NCBI GenBank assembly: GCA_050874665.1 | Contig: JBNMLC010000010.1 | Location: forward strand, 1 to 64,000 | Reading direction: 5' to 3' | DNA length: 64,000 nt | From: RUG11237 sp050874665 | GTDB lineage: Bacteria; Bacillota; Clostridia; Lachnospirales; Lachnospiraceae | Shown: piece after piece, positions 1 to 8,066 of the stretch | Position numbering within the stretch: the stretch's first letter is position 1 | How the letters are laid out: each line of letters opens with the position of its first letter | Notes under the pieces: generated by a model | What the model saw: only the letters and a program-made list of their open reading frames with translations | Told to the model about the DNA's origin: nothing | Databases searched by the model: none | Made by a program: the position numbers and the translations under genes

Positions 1-173
1 AATTCCTTAGTCGCTTCTTGGGAGGGGTTAGGAATGGTATTATAGTTAAAAATATACAAAACTCTTATGGGGTTCTATTTGGTTTTGTTGTCTAATATTT
101 ACAAAATCAAATTTTTTTCTAAAAAATTCTTGCAATTTTCAATACATTGCGGTGTCTAACGGGCAAAAAATTA
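1..173. other. AT-rich flank left of the insertion sequence, no gene seen
   Basis: I see no coding region, RNA gene or clear promoter in this AT-rich stretch. Its last eight bases (166-173) are the left copy of the IS target duplication. Before the insertion it was contiguous with the degV terminator now at 1617-1646, so it is the chromosomal sequence beyond the end of degV. The window edge cuts off whatever gene lies further left. Confidence 0.6.
166..173. repeat. 8-bp target-site duplication, left copy
   Basis: AAAAATTA sits directly before the GGCTCTA end of the element. The identical octamer is found at 1617-1624 directly after the other end. Eight base pairs is the usual duplication size for ISL3-family elements. 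Confidence 0.9.
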
Positions 174-1616
174 GGCTCTAAAATAAATGTTGGGGTAACG
201 AATTATATTTGATGTTTGTTATCCCAACATTTTTTGTTATGATAAAAGAAAAACCCCCAAGCGCAACCGTCTACCAAACAACACACTTGGAGGTACATCA
301 AAGATGTATAGTTATTGTAGCAACAATCTCTTAAACATTAAAGATGTTTTTATAAAAAAAGTTGTTCATGCCGATTTTTTTGTTAAAGTTTTCATCGAAA
401 CCAGGCCTTCACCACAGACTTGTCCGTCTTGCGGCTCAATTACCAAAAGAATTCATGACTATCGGCTACAAACGGTTAAGGATCTTCCTTTTCAGACAAA
501 ACACTGTTTTCTTGTTCTTCGAAAACGCAGATACGTCTGCTCCTGTGGCAAGAAATTCTACGAGAATTATTCCTTTTTGCCACGCTATCTTCATAGAACA
601 AATCGATTGACTGCCTTTATCGCCGATTGTTTTCATGAACAGCAAAACATTACCACAATCGCTCGCAGAGCAAATGTTTCTACTGCAACCGTAAATCGAA
701 TTCTTGACACAATTCACTTTCCAAAAATGAAGCTGCCCGAAGTTCTTTCGATTGACGAATTTAAAGGCAATGCCGGTAATGAAAAGTATCAATGCATTCT
801 TGTTAATCCCATAAAACACAGAGTTCTTGATATTCTCCCCGGCAGAAGCCATCAATGTTTGACACAATACTTTTATTCATTTTCTAAAAAGGATCGTTTA
901 AGGGTAAAATTTTTTGTTTGTGATATGTGGCAACCTTATGTAGACGTCGCGCAAATATATTTTCCTAATGCTAAGATTGTGATTGACAAATATCATTTCA
1001 CAAGGCAAACCGGATGGGCAATCGAATCCGTTCGGAAAAGGCTTCAAAAATCAATGCCTAAAAAGCTACGAAAATACTTCAAGCATAGTAGAAGGCTGAT
1101 TTTAACCCGCTACCATCGTTTGAGCAATGAGAAAAAGCGGGAATGCGATCTGATGCTTTTGTACAATGATGATCTACGGAAAGCCCACTATCTAAAAGAA
1201 AAGTTCTACGAAATCTGCCAGAATCCCAAATACTCCGAACAGCGAACAGACTTTTGGGATTGGATAAAAGAAGCAGAAAGTTCCGATATTCCAGAGTTCG
1301 AAAAGTGCGCAAAAACCTATCGAAACTGGAGCAAATACATCCTGAATGCTTACAAATATTCTCACATATCAAACGGACCAACCGAAGGATTCAATAATAA
1401 AATCAAGGTCCTAAAGCGAACTTCGTACGGTATAAGAAACTTTGAACATTTCAGGACACGAATACTAATGGTAACTAATTAATTTTCAGATGGGCGCTTG
1501 AGGGTTTGTTTTCCATGCCCTAAATCATAACAAATCACACCAAATATAAAAACAGCTCCAAATCCAGTAATGGGGCGCGATTCAAAGAATCACACCCCAA
1601 AACTTGACATAGAGCC
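174..1616 (+). mobile_element. Intact ISL3-family insertion sequence, 1443 bp
   Basis: The element is bounded by imperfect terminal inverted repeats that start GGCTCTA (174-196 against 1616-1594; 17 of 23 positions match, ending in GGGGT). It carries one full-length transposase and is flanked by perfect 8-bp direct repeats at 166-173 and 1617-1624. Each end also holds a stem-loop: 189-200 pairs with 219-230 at the left, and TGGGG/CCCCA plus GATTC/GAATC arms at 1571-1599 at the right. The intact reading frame, clear ends and perfect duplication suggest a recent insertion that may still be mobile. Confidence 0.9.
304..1482 (+). CDS. ISL3-family transposase
   Basis: This 392-residue DDE transposase would cut and join the ends of its own element. 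An N-terminal zinc-binding region has CPSCG near residue 40 and CSCG near residue 79. A helix-turn-helix-like stretch follows at about 112-135 (ITTIARRANVSTATVNRIL). The catalytic acidic residues probably lie in LSIDEFKG, VCDMWQPY and GPTEGFNNKIK, the last being typical of ISL3 transposases. The length is near the family norm and no frame break is seen. AGGTACATCAAAG precedes the ATG as a weak ribosome site. It is the only gene in the element and points toward degV. Confidence 0.9.
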   Translation: MYSYCSNNLLNIKDVFIKKVVHADFFVKVFIETRPSPQTCPSCGSITKRIHDYRLQTVKDLPFQTKHCFLVLRKRRYVCSCGKKFYENYSFLPRYLHRTNRLTAFIADCFHEQQNITTIARRANVSTATVNRILDTIHFPKMKLPEVLSIDEFKGNAGNEKYQCILVNPIKHRVLDILPGRSHQCLTQYFYSFSKKDRLRVKFFVCDMWQPYVDVAQIYFPNAKIVIDKYHFTRQTGWAIESVRKRLQKSMPKKLRKYFKHSRRLILTRYHRLSNEKKRECDLMLLYNDDLRKAHYLKEKFYEICQNPKYSEQRTDFWDWIKEAESSDIPEFEKCAKTYRNWSKYILNAYKYSHISNGPTEGFNNKIKVLKRTSYGIRNFEHFRTRILMVTN

Positions 1617-1624
1617 AAAAATTA
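1617..1624. repeat. 8-bp target-site duplication, right copy
   Basis: AAAAATTA directly after the right end of the IS is identical to 166-173. It also serves, read on the other strand, as the T-tract TAATTTTT of the degV terminator. Confidence 0.9.
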
Positions 1625-1646
1625 GAGCCAGCCTTTCGGCTGACCC
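1617..1646 (-). terminator. degV terminator, with the IS inserted at its T-tract
   Basis: On the minus strand a 9-bp stem with two G-U pairs (1646-1638 with 1633-1625) closes a GAAA loop and is followed by TAATTTTT. That T-tract is exactly the octamer duplicated by the IS, so the stem and a complete T-tract remain together on the degV side. The stop codon of degV is 27 bp upstream. Confidence 0.7.
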
Positions 1647-1673
1647 TGTCCTATCCCAAGCTTTTCTCTGTTC

Positions 1674-2543
1674 TTATGATACAATATCCTTCGTGCAAGC
1701 CAAAGCTAAAGCACCTGGTCCGATATGGCAGGATACGCTTAAGGATAACGGATCCATATGTATCGGAACCCCCGGAAATTCTTTTTCCACTTCTTCTTTA
1801 AATTCTAATGCAGCTTCAATGTTCTTAGTATATGCAATCTGAAGCTTAATTCCCTTATTTCCACCCTCCGGACAGAATCTTGTAGCAAGGTCGTTTTTAA
1901 TCGCATTTATCATGGTTACTTTAGCCTGCTTCATAGTACGTGCTTTTGAGAATGCATCCAATTTTTCTCCCTGAATCTGCAGGACCGGTTTGATTTTTAG
2001 CAATGTTCCCAATGCCGCTGCTGCCGGAGTAATGCGTCCGCCTTTTTTTAAATATTTTAAAGTATCTACTGTAATATATATACTTGAATCAAATCTGGTG
2101 TCTTCTAATAACTTCTTAATTTCCTCACCACTTTTTCCTTTTTGAACCAGTGCCCGGGCATCTATTGCTGACTGACGCTGCGTAACGGAAATTCTCTGGT
2201 TGTCCACAACAAATACCTTTCCCTCATATTCCTGCGCCAGCATCATGGCAGTCTGACAAGAACCGCTCAATCCGCTTGACATAGGAATATGTACAATCTG
2301 CTCATATTCCTTTAACATTTCATTCCACAAGGAAGTAACGCTTTCAATAGATGGTTGTGATGTAGAAATATTTGAACCTTCCGTTAATTTTTCATAAAAT
2401 TGCTCTTGGGTTAAGTCTATATCTTCAAGAAATGTTTCGTCATTAATATTAAATGGCATTGGAAGAACCGTAATTCCCAATGTTTTCGCCTCTTCCTGCG
2501 TAATTCCACTATTACTATCCGTAATAACTGCTATCTTACTCAC
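1674..2543 (-). CDS. degV: DegV family fatty-acid-binding protein
   Basis: The product is a 289-residue DegV protein, the family that binds fatty acids and in Firmicutes can act as the FakB subunit feeding exogenous fatty acids to a kinase (FakA, not seen here). It starts SKIAVITDSNSGI, with ISTSQPS near residue 60 and the family's C-terminal GPGALALA. An upstream extension of the frame is open, but the GTG at 2543 is preferred: AAAAGGAG lies eight bases before it and the protein then begins where the family does. It follows the YihY/BrkB gene by 68 bp. Family assignment is sure; the ligand is inferred. Confidence 0.9.
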   Translation of the reverse strand: MSKIAVITDSNSGITQEEAKTLGITVLPMPFNINDETFLEDIDLTQEQFYEKLTEGSNISTSQPSIESVTSLWNEMLKEYEQIVHIPMSSGLSGSCQTAMMLAQEYEGKVFVVDNQRISVTQRQSAIDARALVQKGKSGEEIKKLLEDTRFDSSIYITVDTLKYLKKGGRITPAAAALGTLLKIKPVLQIQGEKLDAFSKARTMKQAKVTMINAIKNDLATRFCPEGGNKGIKLQIAYTKNIEAALEFKEEVEKEFPGVPIHMDPLSLSVSCHIGPGALALACTKDIVS

Positions 2544-2611
2544 ATGAATTCTCCTTTTCGTTTCAGTTCTTTTATCATCATAATATAAATCCTGATAACT
2601 TGCAAGTTTTT

Positions 2612-3460
2612 TCATTCTTGCCTGTATATCTGCTTTTTTTCCACCAGCATAGCATTGATTTCTGCACCAATCAGCATAATATACATACACATATATAACC
2701 AAAGCATTACAATAATCAACGTCGTAAGGCTGCCATACATATTGCTCATATTGCTGAAATAATCTACATACACAGAAAAGGCAAAGGAGAATAATGACCA
2801 GGCAATTGCTGTGAACGCTGCTCCTGGGAGTTGGAATTTAAATTGCATTTTAGTATTTGGCATAAAATGATAGATTACTGCAAAAAGCAACGCCAAAAAC
2901 AACACTGTGATTACATATCTATTTCTTAAAATCGCACCTGTAATATTACCGACCAAAGGAATCTTAACAACCAAAAGTGCCTGAATCTTATTTCCAAATA
3001 CTACCAAAATCAGCAGTAATAAAATAGCCAAAATAATCAGAATCGTATAAAACGCACCATACGCACGTAGCATCAGGTAGTTTCTGGTTTCCTTCACATC
3101 AAAAACAGAATTGAGTCCTTGAATAATAGCTGTGACTCCCTTTCCTGCCGTCCATAAAACCACAATGGCAGATATAGAAATTACCGTACTGGATTTTCCG
3201 TATATTTCATCTACAATAGAAATAACCAATGGATCAATGGAGGACGGAAACACATCTACAAAAAGTGACAAGACATCCGATTTATGTAGGGAGGTAAATT
3301 GAATTAACGTAAACAAAAGCATCATACATGGTATAAAAGATAACATAATAAAATATGCTGTTTTGGCTGCATATGCACTTACATGTTTTTCGTTTAACTC
3401 ATTCGTAAAATTTTGAATTTTTTCATATAGTCTTAATAACTTTAACAGCATATTTATCAC
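2612..3460 (-). CDS. YihY/BrkB-family inner membrane protein
   Basis: This 282-residue polytopic membrane protein belongs to the YihY/BrkB family, once mis-called ribonuclease BN and of unknown function. Visible traits are the N-terminal AAKTAYFIMLSFIPCMMLLF, a conserved WTAGKGVTAIIQGLN segment, and about six hydrophobic helices ending near IMLWLYMCMYIMLIGAEINA, typical of the family. The start may be GTG at 3460 or ATG at 3451; GGGTGA upstream serves either. It begins 5 bp after the SpoIID gene ends, so the two are probably co-transcribed. Confidence 0.88.
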   Translation of the reverse strand: MINMLLKLLRLYEKIQNFTNELNEKHVSAYAAKTAYFIMLSFIPCMMLLFTLIQFTSLHKSDVLSLFVDVFPSSIDPLVISIVDEIYGKSSTVISISAIVVLWTAGKGVTAIIQGLNSVFDVKETRNYLMLRAYGAFYTILIILAILLLLILVVFGNKIQALLVVKIPLVGNITGAILRNRYVITVLFLALLFAVIYHFMPNTKMQFKFQLPGAAFTAIAWSLFSFAFSVYVDYFSNMSNMYGSLTTLIIVMLWLYMCMYIMLIGAEINAMLVEKKQIYRQE

Positions 3461-3465
3461 CCGAT

Positions 3466-5715
3466 TTAATATAATTTTTTCAACTGGATTCCCTCGTAGA
3501 AAAATTTCAGAATCTCTTCGTAGGTTTTTCCTTTTGCTGCCATAGATTTCGCTCCATTCTGACTCATTCCCGCACCATGACCATAACCACCACCGGACAT
3601 TTCATATGCCACTATCGTTTCATTATCTTCTTCATCCATTACAGGAAGTACTGTGGTATATGCACTTGGCAGCATAGATAGACTGTCTACATACGTTCCA
3701 TCATTTCTCTTTAAATTTGTATTCACAGGTGCCAGAAATAAACGGATATTATATTCCGTCAGCACTTTTACCGTATTTTTACTTCCCTTAATAATCATCT
3801 CCGTGGCAACCCCGCCCTTGCCACGCTTTGTTATATTAATTGACTTTATTGTACCCACAGTGTCAATAGGAACGCTTTCATATACGCCATCCTCGTTACG
3901 CGTGAGAATGTTATCATGATTAGCCTCGTATCGGCTCATCATGTTATGATCAATATTTCTCTTTAACTGTTGCAACGTAACTCTGGTGCTCCAACGGTAC
4001 CATTGTACATCGCTATCGTAAGCAGGATATGTTTTATTCTTAATAAAGTCGCTAAATGCCTCCTCTGTGGTTAAATCCAGATACTCTCTGTTTTCATTAA
4101 CCGTATGACTCGTAATATATGGTTTTTCTTCCGCCGAATCCCAGATTCCGGCATCTGTAGTTACTCCACACGACGTTGAATAATAGTATGCATCGATAAC
4201 TTCATCATTATAAACTGCCACCTCACCGCATGTTTCCTTTACAGCTCTGGTTGCATCTTCATTCGCCTCTATGTTGTGATACACCTGATAGCTTACACTA
4301 TCATCCACATGTGCCCCATACTGTGCATATCCATTATACAAGATTTGATTATAAGCATAACTTCTTGCACATACCGCCTGTGTTTTCAAAGCTTCAATAC
4401 CATAATTCTGAGGCATCTCACTAGGAACCACATCATATAAATATTCCTCTAACAATACTTCATTGACAACAAGCATTTTTCCGTTCATTTTCGTAATCTC
4501 AAATTTTCCGCGATAAGACGGTTTCCCACAAGCTCGTTCTATAGACGTCAATGTTATCCTTCCGGTACTGTTTACCGGTGTCACATATACTCTGCCCTCT
4601 TTCATCTTTTCACAATCGACAGTCAGTTCCAACGTATCTCCGGCTGCCAGTTTTTCTTCGGTATCTCCATATTTTACCAGAGCATCTTCGGTCACTTGAA
4701 GTTCCACTTTATCATGGAAAATATCTGCATATCCGGTACTTTTAATTAAAACCCTGATATTCTGCATATCCGGTGTTTTTCTAACTAAAGCTGCACATAG
4801 TTTTCCATCGCCTACTACAAACTCTGCCAAATCATAGCCTACTACCAAATCCCTTTTTCCGCCAACCGAAAGTTCTGCATATGTTCTATAAATTGAAAAT
4901 CCTTCATCATATGCAAGTTTTCCATAACCCTCAATTTCAATTCCATCTTCACTTAAGGATAACACTTTACCGTGAATCAAATCCTTTTTTAAGGCAACAT
5001 TTTTTACCTTTCCATTTCCAACAGTGATGTCTCCAATAGATTCATTTATATCTTCCTCTAACGGCACATCAGTTAATTCCACATAGCCGTCCATAGTGTA
5101 AATCAAAAGCACATTATCTTTGCATTTCTCCAGCCAGACATTTTTTACAATTGCATCTTCTTTATTTTCAGTGATTTTATAAATCATAACTTTATCATAC
5201 ATCAGGTATTTATTGTTTTTGTATTTTTCTTTTGATATATCTATTCCTTGATACTCTACTAAGCCCTTTTCTGTGTAAACCTTATTTTCCTGTTCTGCTT
5301 CAGAGGCTTGTGCAATAATCGTATAATCTGCCTCATACACCAGTTCAGACATTTTAAGCTTCTCAACACATGCCATATATATGGTAAACCATTCTGTCTC
5401 TGTCAGCTTTTTCTTTTCCCCTTTACCTGTAATCGGATACACTGCTGCACTGCCGCATAACTGACTGTATATTTCTCTTCCCTTAGCAACAGTAACGTAT
5501 TTGTTACCATTCCAGAAATCATCTTCAAAGGTTTTGTCGGTGATATATTGCAGGAGTCTGGAAGCATCTTCCGATGTAATGTATTCTCCCTCCTCGTTGT
5601 GATTTTTATTGCTATTGACCGCTACTACTACCATAATACCCAATAACAACATACACAAAACAATTGCAATACACTTTTTTCGGATTCGTTCATCTTTCAT
5701 ATCACTAAATTTCAA
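3466..5715 (-). CDS. SpoIID/LytB-domain protein, membrane anchored
   Basis: This 749-residue protein has one N-terminal transmembrane helix (about residues 14-34) and a large extracellular part. The SpoIID/LytB domain occupies roughly residues 395-735: VLLEEYLYDVVPSEMP, ALKTQAVCARSYA, YYSTSCGVTTDAG and GYGHGAGMSQNGA are hallmarks of the peptidoglycan lytic transglycosylase family that includes SpoIID. The roughly 350 residues before it are unassigned. It is about twice the size of classical SpoIID, so it is more likely a paralogue in wall remodelling than SpoIID itself. The start is TTG, seven bases after GGGAGG. Confidence 0.87.
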   Translation of the reverse strand: MKFSDMKDERIRKKCIAIVLCMLLLGIMVVVAVNSNKNHNEEGEYITSEDASRLLQYITDKTFEDDFWNGNKYVTVAKGREIYSQLCGSAAVYPITGKGEKKKLTETEWFTIYMACVEKLKMSELVYEADYTIIAQASEAEQENKVYTEKGLVEYQGIDISKEKYKNNKYLMYDKVMIYKITENKEDAIVKNVWLEKCKDNVLLIYTMDGYVELTDVPLEEDINESIGDITVGNGKVKNVALKKDLIHGKVLSLSEDGIEIEGYGKLAYDEGFSIYRTYAELSVGGKRDLVVGYDLAEFVVGDGKLCAALVRKTPDMQNIRVLIKSTGYADIFHDKVELQVTEDALVKYGDTEEKLAAGDTLELTVDCEKMKEGRVYVTPVNSTGRITLTSIERACGKPSYRGKFEITKMNGKMLVVNEVLLEEYLYDVVPSEMPQNYGIEALKTQAVCARSYAYNQILYNGYAQYGAHVDDSVSYQVYHNIEANEDATRAVKETCGEVAVYNDEVIDAYYYSTSCGVTTDAGIWDSAEEKPYITSHTVNENREYLDLTTEEAFSDFIKNKTYPAYDSDVQWYRWSTRVTLQQLKRNIDHNMMSRYEANHDNILTRNEDGVYESVPIDTVGTIKSINITKRGKGGVATEMIIKGSKNTVKVLTEYNIRLFLAPVNTNLKRNDGTYVDSLSMLPSAYTTVLPVMDEEDNETIVAYEMSGGGYGHGAGMSQNGAKSMAAKGKTYEEILKFFYEGIQLKKLY

Positions 5716-5761
5716 TTTTTTGCCTCCCTATTCTCAGCAAGATATCTCTTTCCTATAGAGT

Positions 5762-5792
5762 AAAAAATGGGAAGCAAATTGCTTCCCATTTT
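5762..5792 (-). terminator. Rho-independent terminator of the 6S RNA gene
   Basis: A perfect stem (AATGGGAAGC/GCTTCCCATT, 5-base loop) is followed on the minus strand by a run of T. It lies directly behind the 6S RNA and before the SpoIID gene. Confidence 0.85.
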
Positions 5793-5976
5793 AATAACCC
5801 AAAATGCCGTTTCCTGCACTTTGACGCCTAGCAGAGCTAGGTGGGTAACCGCAACATTTCTTCCGTCTTCCGCTGCACAATGACGGCTTGACTTCCAATT
5901 TGCAATATAGGAATCCCATAAACGTAAATGTAGGTTCAAAATAGCAGGAGCATCGAACACCTCAGGAACTATTCAT
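5764..5976 (-). ncRNA. ssrS: Probable 6S RNA (RNA polymerase regulator)
   Basis: A gene-free transcript unit has its own promoter and terminator. Its 5' part, GUUCCUGAGGUGUUCGAUG, resembles the conserved 5' end of 6S RNAs (compare CUGAGAUGUUCG in E. coli). The 3' part has GCAGGAAACGGCAUUUUGGG, able to pair back on the 5' end (AAUAGUUC with GGGUUAUU), and the middle forms a large open region with a CCUAG-CUAGG hairpin. A length of about 185-210 nt fits. 6S RNA mimics an open promoter and binds the housekeeping polymerase. An 82-codon frame across it is not convincing as protein. I recognised this by motif and layout, not by a covariance search. Confidence 0.78.
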
Positions 5977-5982
5977 GTTTTG

Positions 5983-6011
5983 ATTATACCTTAGTATATG
6001 CTGATTTTCAA
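5983..6011 (-). promoter_or_regulatory. Sigma-A promoter of the 6S RNA gene
   Basis: On the minus strand TTGAAA (6011-6006), a 17-bp spacer and a perfect TATAAT (5988-5983) predict a start near 5976, just upstream of the conserved 6S 5' motif. Confidence 0.85.
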
Positions 6012-6130
6012 GCATTAATTCTAAACTCGTAAAGAAAATGTAATATTTCTCTATATCTCACAAAATTTAAATTTAATTCTCTGTACATATATATCTTGAC
6101 AAATTCCAAAGAATGGTTCTATATACAAAA

Positions 6131-6156
6131 TCACCGTGTTCCATAGAACACGGTGA
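6131..6156 (-). terminator. pckA terminator
   Basis: A perfect 11-bp stem (TCACCGTGTTC with GAACACGGTGA) with a 4-base loop lies 32 bp after the pckA stop. It is followed on the minus strand by TTTTG. Confidence 0.8.
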
Positions 6157-6187
6157 TTCCTGAATTTATCTGATATTTTCAGAATAA

Positions 6188-7903
6188 TTATACTTCTGAA
6201 ACAACTTTCTTAAGAGCTTCTAATGCTTCTTCTGGAAGTTTATCATATCCTTCTTTATTCTTTGCAAATCCTTCTACAGCATTTACACGGTTCTGCATAG
6301 CAGCCTTTAATGCTTTCACATATTCCGGATCATTTAAGTCTGGTGTAAAGTCACCTGTCTTGCCCTGCCAATCGTACATGATTTCAATATCTTCGAAGTT
6401 GCCCCATTTTTCAAATTTAGCTTTTCCTTCAACGATTGTTTCAAGAATTCCTAAAGTATCTTCTTTCTGACACTTATGACCCATGAAGTCACCTGTGTTT
6501 ACAATGTAGCAATCTACATTCTTTTCTTCTACTAACTTCTTGAACTTTTCATAATCATTTACTAATGGGTATGTTCTAAATGGGTTAGCATAAGGAACAA
6601 TTCTTAATGCATTTAAGTCTGTACCTGCTGCAACACGTTCTGCAGTAGAAGTCTTTGTTGCAAGTGTAGCACCCATTACAGAAGCTAATGCAGCACCTTT
6701 TAACTTAACTACTGGTGGAATTGTAGGATCTTTCATAATCCAGAAAATTGCATTTACAGGAGCATCAATCTTATCTACACGGTTTGGTGACCATAATTTA
6801 GATTTAATAGCACGTCCATTACCATTTCTGATATCTTCTGTAACTAACTGAAGTTTACCGTTTTCATCTAATGTTGCAGAACAGTTCTGTGCTGTTAATA
6901 AATATTCATTATCAGGACATCCTGTAGGATAATCTGCTGTCTTATCAAAATATGTTGGTTCTAATGCTACAGAAGCACATGTATCTGTATTGATAATAAA
7001 TGCATCATCATGAAGAACTTTGATACCACCAAATGCATCATATTTTCCATCATGTTTTGCATGTGTCAATGTAGATTTACCTGATCCTGATAATCCGTAT
7101 ACAGATGCAACGAACTTCTTTCCGCCTTCTAATGAGTATTCTTTCTGTCCACCATGACAGGATGCATAACCATTTCTGTTAGCAAGAGCCCAAGCCATTG
7201 TAAGTGTACCTTTCTTATGTTCACCGAAATATCTCATACCAAGAATTGCTGCACAGTTTTCGTTTGTATCAAAATAGCAAAGTGTAAGTGGATCACTTAA
7301 GCAACTATAATCAACATCTGGTGCATCATGTGGAGCCCACTGTGGATCTGAGAAAATATAAATATCCGGTTCTTTTCCATCTCCAACCGGTCTGGAAGTT
7401 TTGTACATTTTAACATACTCATCTGACATGTACTGGAAGTTAATCATCCAGTTATAAAGAATGTTTTCTTCTCCTTCCGGAATCAGAAGATGAGCTTTTA
7501 CCATAAATTCAGGATCAAGACCTACGAAACATTCTGCATGATACATTGTTTTCCAACGTGTTTCATAGACTGCATCCATAACTACTTTATCAAGCTTAAC
7601 TTCATCTACACCCGGTTCGCCTTTGATACGACGAGCTGCCGCATAACGTCCTGTTACTGCTCCATCATTGAATAATAATACTTTTGCATCTTTTTCAAGA
7701 CCAAAGGTTTCACCATCTTTTACAGGCATATCTGTAACAATTGTTCCAGGTGAATTTTTAGCTAATTCATAAGCTTCCTTTAAAGTATTTACTTTTACTA
7801 CGTTATTTCCGTAGAAAGCAGCTTCGATAATAGAACGTGTTTTTGAAAAACCCGGTTTTCCTGCACCAATTTCAGAAATTGGATAATAAGCTTTTGTTGA
7901 CAT
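6188..7903 (-). CDS. pckA: Phosphoenolpyruvate carboxykinase (ATP)
   Basis: This 571-residue ATP-dependent PEP carboxykinase interconverts oxaloacetate and PEP. In gut anaerobes it often works in the carboxylating direction on the way to succinate, or in gluconeogenesis. The P-loop GLSGSGKST lies near residue 270, followed by HDDAFIINTDT (second nucleotide and metal motif) and RIVPYANPF near the C-terminus. Length fits the ATP family. GAAGGAGGACACAAA precedes the ATG. It is a single-gene unit with its own promoter and terminator. Confidence 0.95.
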   Translation of the reverse strand: MSTKAYYPISEIGAGKPGFSKTRSIIEAAFYGNNVVKVNTLKEAYELAKNSPGTIVTDMPVKDGETFGLEKDAKVLLFNDGAVTGRYAAARRIKGEPGVDEVKLDKVVMDAVYETRWKTMYHAECFVGLDPEFMVKAHLLIPEGEENILYNWMINFQYMSDEYVKMYKTSRPVGDGKEPDIYIFSDPQWAPHDAPDVDYSCLSDPLTLCYFDTNENCAAILGMRYFGEHKKGTLTMAWALANRNGYASCHGGQKEYSLEGGKKFVASVYGLSGSGKSTLTHAKHDGKYDAFGGIKVLHDDAFIINTDTCASVALEPTYFDKTADYPTGCPDNEYLLTAQNCSATLDENGKLQLVTEDIRNGNGRAIKSKLWSPNRVDKIDAPVNAIFWIMKDPTIPPVVKLKGAALASVMGATLATKTSTAERVAAGTDLNALRIVPYANPFRTYPLVNDYEKFKKLVEEKNVDCYIVNTGDFMGHKCQKEDTLGILETIVEGKAKFEKWGNFEDIEIMYDWQGKTGDFTPDLNDPEYVKALKAAMQNRVNAVEGFAKNKEGYDKLPEEALEALKKVVSEV

Positions 7904-8001
7904 TTTGTGTCCTCCTTCATGATTTTATATTTCACTTTTAAAATTTAAAAAGTGGAAAGCCATACTGAAAATCCCCCAGCTATGCCCACCATTTGCTCAT
8001 G

Positions 8002-8030
8002 ATTATCGCATTTTTTTTGAAATTTGTCAA
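8002..8030 (-). promoter_or_regulatory. Sigma-A promoter of pckA
   Basis: On the minus strand TTGACA (8030-8025), 17 bp, GATAAT (8007-8002). The leader to the ATG is about 90 nt and contains an inverted repeat (CACTTTT/AAAAGTG, 7930-7955) that could be a stem or an operator. Confidence 0.75.
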
Positions 8031-8066
8031 TAATCCCTACCATTTTTTGCGTCTTTTTATATAAAT

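Noticed and set aside
5712..5960. 82-codon frame across the 6S RNA region
   Set aside because: No ribosome site, composition unlike a protein, and the region has promoter, terminator and motifs of a structured RNA.
6098..6126. Plus-strand TTGACA about 18 bp before TATATA, pointing antisense into pckA
   Set aside because: Start would fall at the pckA terminator stem; AT-rich sequence makes chance matches likely and nothing downstream supports a transcript.
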